From assembly GCA_900545445.1 (NCBI GenBank), contig UQZH01000082.1:1-5101 (forward strand): a DNA stretch of 5,101 nt, read 5' to 3'. Each line of letters starts with the position of its first letter. Position 1 is the stretch's first letter. Made by a program: the position numbers and the translations under genes. Positions 1 to 3,975 of this stretch are shown here, one piece after another. The notes below the pieces were generated by a model that worked only from the letters and a program-made list of their open reading frames with translations, was not told the origin of the DNA and made no database searches. Source of the DNA: an uncultured Collinsella sp. Its GTDB lineage: Bacteria > Actinomycetota > Coriobacteriia > Coriobacteriales > Coriobacteriaceae.

Positions 1-1060
1 CCACATCGGGCTCGCGTCGCAGCAGTTGCGTCAAGTCGCAGCCGGGCGCGTGGGCGCCGACGGGATAATCGGGCAGCATATCCATCTTGAGGCGATAAGG
101 GCTGGCGATATCGCGCGTCTTTTTGCGCGAGCCCGAAGTACCCGACGCACCCGGCGCTGCTTCGTACGGCGCGACACCGGCGATGAGCTCGTAGACCGTA
201 CTCGCCGCTGCATAGACATCGATCGCCGGCGACATACGAAGCATGCGCAGGTCGGGGATATCGTCGGTGAGCATCTCGGGCGGGGCGTAGGCCACCGTCG
301 CGCGGCGCAACGTGGCATAGCGCTCGGTAAACGACGCCTTGCCGCCGGTGCCGGCCACCGCAGAGGCGGGCTCGAGCGCCAGCGACGAGCCAAAGTCGAT
401 CAAGCACAGGTCGAAGGTGCCTTCGGCAAGCTGTCGGTCGAGCGGCAGGCGCGCCGTGCGCACCATAATATTAGCGGGCGAGATATCGCGATGGACGAAC
501 CCCTCGCCTACCAAGCTCATGCGGCAGAGCAGATCGAACAGGTCGCGACCCAGGCGCGCCGCCACGAGCGGCGACAGACGCCCGGCATCGTCCACGGCAA
601 GGCGCGGGCGCAGGCGAGCGAGCGTCTCGCCCTCGACCCACTCCATGACAATCGCGGGCACGCCGTCAACCTCGCCCCACCCGTATAAGCGGGGAAAGCC
701 CTTAAGGCCCGAAAGGGCACGATGGCATTCATATTCCTCGCGAAACGCCGCCTTGAACTTGGTGACCAGCGCCTCGTGAGCGACATCGTCATCAAATTCG
801 TCGCGCGTTGGCAAGATGAGCTGCTTGAGCGCCACGGCCTCGCCCTGCGCGTTGACGGCACGCGTCACACGGCCGATACCGCCGCGGCGCATGGTGGCGT
901 CATCGGCAAACAGCATCGTAAAACGGCGCAGGTAGGAGGGAAGCTCGTCCGTGCCCAGGGCGACGGCCGGCTCAAACCCGTCGACGCGCGCCAGGCGCAG
1001 GCCCACCATGGGATCGCGGTTGAGCGACTGGGGTGCCGCAGAAGCGAGATCGTTCGTCAT
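1..1060 (-). CDS. Hanks-type Ser/Thr protein kinase, 3' end beyond window
   Basis: ATP-dependent Ser/Thr protein kinase, presumably cytoplasmic; its substrate is unknown. The frame starts at ATG 1058-1060 and stays open for 353 codons to the left edge, so the C-terminus is missing. Motifs seen: glycine-rich loop RRGGIGRV (residues 58-65), VALK with the ATP-binding Lys79, a likely helix-C Glu at 108 or 109, hinge region around VMEWVEGE, catalytic loop HRDISPAN (Asp192, Asn197), DFG at 222-224, an activation segment rich in Ser/Thr, APPE ending at Glu262, and DVYAASTVYEL as the F-helix Asp. All catalytic residues are present, so it should be active. Oddly, the first glycine of the usual GxGxxG loop appears to be Arg58. 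About 50 residues precede the kinase fold. The start codon overlaps the stop of the upstream membrane-protein gene (ATGA), suggesting one operon and translational coupling. No membrane segment is visible in the part present. The subfamily is not recognised. Confidence 0.93.
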   Translation of the reverse strand, partial: MTNDLASAAPQSLNRDPMVGLRLARVDGFEPAVALGTDELPSYLRRFTMLFADDATMRRGGIGRVTRAVNAQGEAVALKQLILPTRDEFDDDVAHEALVTKFKAAFREEYECHRALSGLKGFPRLYGWGEVDGVPAIVMEWVEGETLARLRPRLAVDDAGRLSPLVAARLGRDLFDLLCRMSLVGEGFVHRDISPANIMVRTARLPLDRQLAEGTFDLCLIDFGSSLALEPASAVAGTGGKASFTERYATLRRATVAYAPPEMLTDDIPDLRMLRMSPAIDVYAAASTVYELIAGVAPYEAAPGASGTSGSRKKTRDIASPYRLKMDMLPDYPVGAHAPGCDLTQLLRREPDV

Positions 1061-1965
1061 AGGGCGATCGCCGCCACATTGGTGTTGAAGTTGTTGAGCG
1101 CGACGTCGTCGTCGCCATAGTGCCCAACCCATTGACACAGGTTGGTATAGCAGCCCCACAGATTGGCATACTGCCGATACCACTTAGATTTGGTCGAGAA
1201 CCTTTGTCGACCGAACTCGGCACGGATGACAAACATATCGTTGGCCAGGGTGTCGCACGGTCCGGTATCGCCCGTAGCGTTATAGGTCGAAACCACGCTG
1301 TTGGCGCGGGCGACATAGCCATCGAGCATGTTGTATTTGGTCACGAGCCAACTGTGAATACTCTCCTCCTCGGCAGCCGAGAGGCCACCCGAGCCCGCGT
1401 CCCCGCCGGTACCGCCGTCCGTCGAGCCACCACTCGAAGATCCACCGCCAGAGGCGGAGCCCGAACCGGAACCGCCGCCCGAGCTCGACGAACCGGTGCC
1501 AGAACCGGACCCGTCCGAGCCGCCGGGCTTACCCGTCTGCTGCGTATCCTGCTCTTTCTGCTGCTCCGCCTTGTTAACGACAGAAGCCACGCTGTTATTG
1601 GAAAGCTTCGTAATGACCTTGGTGTTGGTGAGCACGATGGTCTTGCCGTTTGCCAGCGTAACCTCGTTGTCCGCTGTTTCGGGACCGTCCGCATCGTCGC
1701 CACCAAACACAACGTGCGAGACCACGCTCGCCCACGCATATCCAGTTGTCGTTCCCAAGTCGCTTTTGGCCTTGCGCCCAATATGCAGCTCACGCGCAGC
1801 ATGCGCCTGCACCATGGACGGCACCGTCATGCCATAAGCCGAAACACCGGCTATGACCAGCACGAGCGAGCAAGACAGCAGCACACACGCCCGAGGCGCC
1901 AGGCCCAGCCGGCGTCGCATGCGCACCGCGGCGCCATGCTTTGTCTGAGTGCCCCCGGGCCGCAT
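1057..1965 (-). CDS. Membrane-anchored protein with Gly/Ser linker, unknown function
   Basis: Not recognised. The product has 302 residues. The start at ATG 1963-1965 was chosen because GGAGGAG (1971-1977) lies five bases upstream; the frame is open further upstream but has no such site there. Residues 1-25 are rich in Arg/Lys and residues 26-45 are hydrophobic, giving a signal anchor or uncleaved signal peptide with the rest outside the cell. Residues 47-145 form a first domain with a VTLANGKTIVLTNTKV stretch and a Gln/Lys/Glu-rich end. Residues 147-194 are almost pure Gly/Ser, a flexible spacer. Residues 195-302 are a second domain rich in Trp/Tyr with three cysteines (237, 272, 277). A lipobox reading around Cys32 is unlikely because the hydrophobic run before it is too short. 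It overlaps the following kinase gene by four bases, so a role as partner, sensor or substrate of that kinase is plausible but only inferred. A leader terminator precedes it. Confidence 0.85.
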   Translation of the reverse strand: MRPGGTQTKHGAAVRMRRRLGLAPRACVLLSCSLVLVIAGVSAYGMTVPSMVQAHAARELHIGRKAKSDLGTTTGYAWASVVSHVVFGGDDADGPETADNEVTLANGKTIVLTNTKVITKLSNNSVASVVNKAEQQKEQDTQQTGKPGGSDGSGSGTGSSSSGGGSGSGSASGGGSSSGGSTDGGTGGDAGSGGLSAAEEESIHSWLVTKYNMLDGYVARANSVVSTYNATGDTGPCDTLANDMFVIRAEFGRQRFSTKSKWYRQYANLWGCYTNLCQWVGHYGDDDVALNNFNTNVAAIAL

Positions 1966-1980
1966 GCGTTCTCCTCCAAC

Positions 1981-2005
1981 AAAAACACGCCGCTCAGAAG
2001 CGGCG
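1981..2005 (-). terminator. Intrinsic terminator or attenuator before kinase operon
   Basis: On the minus strand a perfect 7-bp stem, CGCCGCT/AGCGGCG (1999-2005 and 1988-1994), closes a four-base loop. It is followed by TG and then five T (1985-1981). This is a textbook Rho-independent terminator for leftward transcription. It lies only three bases before the GGAGGAG ribosome binding site of the membrane-protein gene, so no promoter fits between them and the operon must be transcribed through it. It may end read-through from recR, act as a leader attenuator, or both. There is no T-tract in the rightward direction. Confidence 0.65.
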
Positions 2006-2027
2006 CATTCATTCAAATCCATATTTG

Positions 2028-2058
2028 AGTGTATCAGCGAACCTAAAAGGTTGCGCAA
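2028..2058 (-). promoter_or_regulatory. Candidate promoter of membrane protein-kinase operon
   Basis: On the minus strand an extended -10 element, TGA followed by TACACT (2036-2028), lies downstream of a weak -35, TTGCGC (2053-2058), with a long 19-base spacer. Transcription would start near 2021, giving a leader of about 56 bases that contains the terminator hairpin at 1988-2005. The -35 falls inside a 10-bp palindrome. The match is moderate and was made by eye. Confidence 0.4.
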
Positions 2059-2059
2059 C
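2050..2059. promoter_or_regulatory. 10-bp palindrome, possible operator
   Basis: GTTGCGCAAC is a perfect palindrome overlapping the candidate -35 of the kinase operon. A near-identical copy, GTTGCACAAC, lies at 2123-2132, 73 bases away centre to centre. A dimeric repressor or activator could use such sites, but no regulator is identified and chance is not excluded. Confidence 0.3.
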
Positions 2060-2074
2060 GAATGGGCAAATTAA

Positions 2075-2094
2075 GGATGCGAGCGGAAGCATCC
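2075..2094 (-). terminator. Weak hairpin downstream of recR
   Basis: On the minus strand, GGATGC and GCATCC (6-bp stem, 8-base loop) are followed by TTAATTT. It is a possible but weak intrinsic terminator for recR. The T-tract is interrupted, so confidence is low. Confidence 0.3.
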
Positions 2095-2119
2095 ATGCGA
2101 TAAGCGGATACGAAGCATC

Positions 2120-2135
2120 TTTGTTGCACAACAAA
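2120..2135. repeat. 16-bp near-palindrome TTTGTTG-CA-CAACAAA
   Basis: Two 7-bp arms flank a two-base centre. The loop would be too tight for RNA to favour the full stem, so a protein-binding site is the more natural reading. Its core GTTGCACAAC differs by one base from the palindrome at 2050-2059. Confidence 0.35.
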
Positions 2136-2144
2136 CTCACAGTC

Positions 2145-2172
2145 GCACGGGGAAATTATGACTACCCCGTGC
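2145..2172. repeat. 8-bp GC-rich inverted repeat 3' of recR
   Basis: GCACGGGG (2145-2152) and CCCCGTGC (2165-2172) are perfectly complementary around a 12-base A/T-rich loop. It starts about 39 bases after the recR stop and would form a stable hairpin in the recR 3' untranslated RNA. There is no clean T-tract on either side, so it is not a standard terminator. It may instead be an mRNA 3'-end stabiliser or part of a structured transcript end. Confidence 0.5.
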
Positions 2173-2210
2173 ATCGCGAGGAAAACATACGGCAGGAGCA
2201 GGCTCGCCAC

Positions 2211-2807
2211 CTAAATCGCGCGACGGGCCTCGATGGCGCGGCCAAGCGTAAGCTCGTCGGCATACTCCAAGTCGCCGCCCACGGGAAGGCCGCTTGCCAG
2301 ACGCGACACCTCGACGCCCAACGGCTTGATGGTACGGGCCAGATAGCTCGCCGTGGTCTCGCCCTCAATATTGGGGTTGGTGGCGATGATGACCTCGTGG
2401 ATGTCCTCGTGGCCCAAGCGTGCCAGCAGCTCTCGAATGTGCAGCTGCTCGGGGCCAATCTTGTCCATGGGACTGATCACGCCGCCCAATACGTGGTAGA
2501 GACCGTGGTAGCTGCCCGTGCGCTCGATCGCCTGGACGTCGCGCGGCTCGCCCACCACGCAAATGCGAGTGGTATCGCGCATCGGGTCCTGGCAGATGGA
2601 GCACTCGTCGGCCGTGGCGTAGTTAAAGCAGCGGCTGCAAAAGTGGACCTCCTGCTTGACCTCCAGGATGGCCTCGGCCAGGCGGCGGGCCTCCTCGGCA
2701 TCGGCCTCGAGCAGGTAATAGGCGATGCGCTGGGCCGACTTGGGACCAATGCCCGGCAGACGGCCCAGCTCATCGAGCAGTTTTTGCAGACTGTGATTCG
2801 CACTCAT
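2211..2807 (-). CDS. recR: Recombination mediator protein RecR
   Basis: RecR works with RecO (and RecF) to load RecA onto SSB-coated single-stranded gaps during recombinational repair; the family forms a ring-like clamp on DNA. The product has 198 residues, the usual family length. Seen in order: helix-hairpin-helix LPGIGPKSAQR (17-27), a four-cysteine zinc finger (Cys57, Cys60, Cys69, Cys72), a Toprim domain starting at ICVVGEPRDV (82-91) and continuing through YHVLGG and ATNPNIEGE, then the C-terminal GLPVGGDLEYADELTLGRA typical of RecR. All hallmark residues are present. It begins 13 bases after the ybaB stop, in the same operon. The only plausible in-frame start is ATG 2805-2807. No clear Shine-Dalgarno precedes it (the gap reads GACACACATATAT), so translation may depend on coupling to ybaB. 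Confidence 0.97.
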   Translation of the reverse strand: MSANHSLQKLLDELGRLPGIGPKSAQRIAYYLLEADAEEARRLAEAILEVKQEVHFCSRCFNYATADECSICQDPMRDTTRICVVGEPRDVQAIERTGSYHGLYHVLGGVISPMDKIGPEQLHIRELLARLGHEDIHEVIIATNPNIEGETTASYLARTIKPLGVEVSRLASGLPVGGDLEYADELTLGRAIEARRAI

Positions 2808-2820
2808 ATATATGTGTGTC

Positions 2821-3141
2821 TTAGAACGGCATGCCCGGGATGTTGAGGCCGCCGGTGATGGCGCCCATCTGCTTGTTGGCGAGCTCGTTGACGCCGCGGA
2901 CGGCCTCGTTGACGGCAGCCATGATCATATCCTGCAGCATATCGACGTCCTCGGGATCGAGGGCATCGGGATCGATGGTGAGGTTGACGAGCTCCATCTC
3001 GCCGTTAACGGTCACCTTGACCATGCCGCCGCCGGCAGAGGCGTCGACGGTCTGGGACTTGAGGTTCTCCTGCGCGGCGGCAAGCTGCTCCTGCATCTTG
3101 CGGGCCTGCTTCATCATCTGTTGCATGTTCATACCGGCCAT
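2821..3141 (-). CDS. ybaB: YbaB/EbfC family nucleoid-associated protein
   Basis: A small dimeric DNA-binding protein of the YbaB/EbfC family, associated with the nucleoid and commonly encoded between dnaX and recR. The 106 residues match the family length. The N-terminus (MNMQQMMKQARKMQEQL, from residue 4) is the family's long helix. The middle part (GGGMVKVTVNGEMELVNLTIDP) is the conserved beta-sheet segment, followed by a second long helix (DVDMLQDMIMAAVNEAVRGVN) and a Gly/Met-rich tail. The start at 3139-3141 is set by AAAGGAG (3147-3153) five bases upstream. recR follows after 13 bases. In many genomes dnaX lies directly upstream. Here an oppositely oriented gene intervenes, so ybaB-recR appears to use its own promoter near 3217-3225. 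The exact cellular role of the family is not well settled. Confidence 0.96.
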   Translation of the reverse strand: MAGMNMQQMMKQARKMQEQLAAAQENLKSQTVDASAGGGMVKVTVNGEMELVNLTIDPDALDPEDVDMLQDMIMAAVNEAVRGVNELANKQMGAITGGLNIPGMPF

Positions 3142-3160
3142 GATGGCTCCTTTACGTGTG

Positions 3161-3197
3161 GCCGCGCGACAAGCTGCAAGGGCAGCCGGAGCGCGGC
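3161..3197 (-). promoter_or_regulatory. Compound stem-loop in ybaB leader
   Basis: In the minus-strand RNA, an outer 7-bp stem GCCGCGC/GCGCGGC and an inner 5-bp stem GCTGC/GCAGC are separated by a 4x5 internal loop and capped by CCTT. It ends seven bases before the AAAGGAG ribosome binding site and lies wholly between the predicted transcription start (near 3210) and the ybaB start codon. It has no T-tract, so it is a leader structure rather than a terminator. It could tune translation or protect the mRNA 5' end. Confidence 0.45.
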
Positions 3198-3216
3198 GGG
3201 ACTTTCAAACTCAAAA

Positions 3217-3225
3217 ATCGTACCA
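3217..3225 (-). promoter_or_regulatory. Extended -10 promoter for ybaB-recR
   Basis: On the minus strand TGG is directly followed by TACGAT, matching the TGn-TAnnAT form of an extended -10. No good -35 is visible at 16-18 bases, as expected for extended -10 promoters. The predicted start near 3210 gives a leader of about 70 bases. Because the upstream dnaX is separated by an opposing gene, a dedicated promoter here makes sense. Confidence 0.45.
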
Positions 3226-3303
3226 CGGCGCGGGGCAAGCGAGCGGGACAGCCACGCTACCTCAGTCGATATACATGTCCTGGAGTGCAAGCCGCACCCA
3301 AAG

Positions 3304-3338
3304 ATTATGCAAGGTTGAATAATTCGCATCTGCATAAT
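3304..3338. repeat. 8-bp inverted repeat ATTATGCA/TGCATAAT
   Basis: Perfect arms ATTATGCA (3304-3311) and TGCATAAT (3331-3338) flank 19 bases, at the left end of the A/T-rich stretch. It lies about 100 bases upstream of the TATAAT promoter of the rightward gene and about 80 bases upstream of the ybaB -10. A regulator site is possible. A/T-rich composition raises the chance of coincidence. Confidence 0.3.
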
Positions 3339-3440
3339 ATTGAAAGCTAAATCTTGTAGAGCCGGAATCCGACATTTAATGCGTACCACTAAATGGCTAA
3401 ATGCCGAGCCACTACTCGAAGCGGCGCTCATGACGGCGGG

Positions 3441-3446
3441 TATAAT
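3441..3446 (+). promoter_or_regulatory. Consensus -10 (TATAAT) of small membrane gene
   Basis: A perfect TATAAT lies 34 bases before the start codon at 3481, giving a start near 3453 and a short leader ending in GGAGGTG (3470-3476). No strong -35 is visible; TCGAAG at 3416-3421 with a 19-base spacer is the nearest. Position and orientation fit the downstream gene well. Confidence 0.6.
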
Positions 3447-3480
3447 TTGATTGCCGTAGATATCAATTTGGAGGTGCCCC

Positions 3481-3954
3481 ATGAATGCCCCCGACGTGCT
3501 CCAAAACATCCGCTCAAAACACCCCGTTGCATATGTGGTTCTCTATCTCTTTGTCGGCTGGGCATTGCTGGTTGTCATCACCCATTCCATAGCCTTTGGA
3601 GCAGAACTGCTGATAGCCAGCTCGGACCAGCCCGTCGTCAAATGGGAGATGACCGATGAGTGCACCGACGGAACCCGAACCGTTTACTACAACAGTCCGT
3701 CCCTCTACCAAGAGTTCAGGGTCAAGATAAAGGACTCCAAGATTGTCGATGCCGAACTAGGCGTTTTCTTGACAATCGGAGCAACCGTCAGCGCCGAGCA
3801 AGTCGAGTACACGGACAGCCATGCAACGTATCGTATCGACCTCAGCATCCTAGGCCGACCGTCACGTACCTGCCTACTCGAATGCGATATACGCGGCACC
3901 ACATTACACATGTCCGAAATACAGACGCGCCCGGACAAAAAGCTCTCTTCTTGA
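3481..3954 (+). CDS. Small single-pass membrane protein, unknown function
   Basis: Not recognised. The product has 157 residues. The start at 3481 is supported by GGAGGTG (3470-3476) four bases upstream and a consensus -10. The N-terminus has Arg11, Lys13 and His14 before one hydrophobic helix (about 16-40), so by the positive-inside rule the N-terminus is cytoplasmic and residues 41-157 face outward. The outer part has three cysteines (61, 131, 135) and alternating hydrophobic/polar stretches suggesting beta structure (for example EFRVKIKDSKIVDAELGVF and ATYRIDLSILG). It ends in a Lys/Ser tail. Its codon use is less GC-biased than the neighbours and its upstream region is A/T-rich, which may indicate later acquisition. 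It is convergent with dnaX (21 bases between stop codons) and divergent from ybaB, so it interrupts the usual dnaX-ybaB-recR order. The strong start signals make it likely to be real; the function is open. Confidence 0.8.
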   Translation: MNAPDVLQNIRSKHPVAYVVLYLFVGWALLVVITHSIAFGAELLIASSDQPVVKWEMTDECTDGTRTVYYNSPSLYQEFRVKIKDSKIVDAELGVFLTIGATVSAEQVEYTDSHATYRIDLSILGRPSRTCLLECDIRGTTLHMSEIQTRPDKKLSS

Positions 3955-3956
3955 GC
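3937..3956 (-). terminator. Weak terminator-like hairpin after dnaX
   Basis: On the minus strand GCTC-AAGAAGA-GAGC is followed by five T (3941-3937). The stem is only 4 bp, so it would be a weak terminator. It lies about 20 bases after the dnaX stop, inside the 3' end of the opposing gene, and is the only terminator-like signal seen between the two convergent genes. Confidence 0.25.
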
Positions 3957-3975
3957 AGCATACCCGCCCGCGCAG

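Larger units (their letters stand above)
3142..3480. other. Intergenic region between divergent ybaB and small membrane gene
   Basis: About 340 bases without a convincing gene. From the left: the ybaB ribosome binding site and leader with a compound hairpin (3161-3197), an extended -10 for ybaB (3217-3225), a GC-rich stretch to about 3290, then a clearly more A/T-rich part (about 3300-3470). The A/T-rich part holds an inverted repeat (3304-3338), a short TGGCT/AGCCA repeat (3394-3411), and the TATAAT promoter and ribosome binding site of the rightward gene. No tRNA, SRP RNA or other RNA gene was recognised on either strand. Confidence 0.7.

Noticed and set aside
26..688. Rightward open frame of 220 codons at the left end
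   Set aside because: It is a GC-rich shadow opposite the kinase, whose catalytic motifs are all on the minus strand. The translation is Arg/His-rich without recognisable features.
1380..1530. Tandem DNA repeat in the Gly/Ser-coding stretch
   Set aside because: The protein is low complexity, but the DNA shows no fixed repeat unit; codons vary, so it is a compositional linker rather than a tandem array.
1120..2028. Long rightward open frame of 302 codons
   Set aside because: It lies opposite the membrane-protein gene. It arises from the Gly/Ser repeat and high GC, has no good ribosome binding site, and its translation is Arg/Thr/Ala-rich low-complexity sequence.
1941..2846. Rightward open frame of 301 codons covering recR
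   Set aside because: It runs antisense to recR, which has full family motifs, and crosses the hairpin-rich intergenic region. It has no start signals.
3142..3480. SRP RNA or tRNA near dnaX
   Set aside because: An SRP RNA often neighbours dnaX in Gram-positives, so I looked for its conserved core and for tRNA arms on both strands. Neither is present.
3129..3509. Leftward open frame of 126 codons across the ybaB upstream region
   Set aside because: It overlaps the ybaB start and the start of the opposite gene, has no ribosome binding site, and covers promoter and leader elements.
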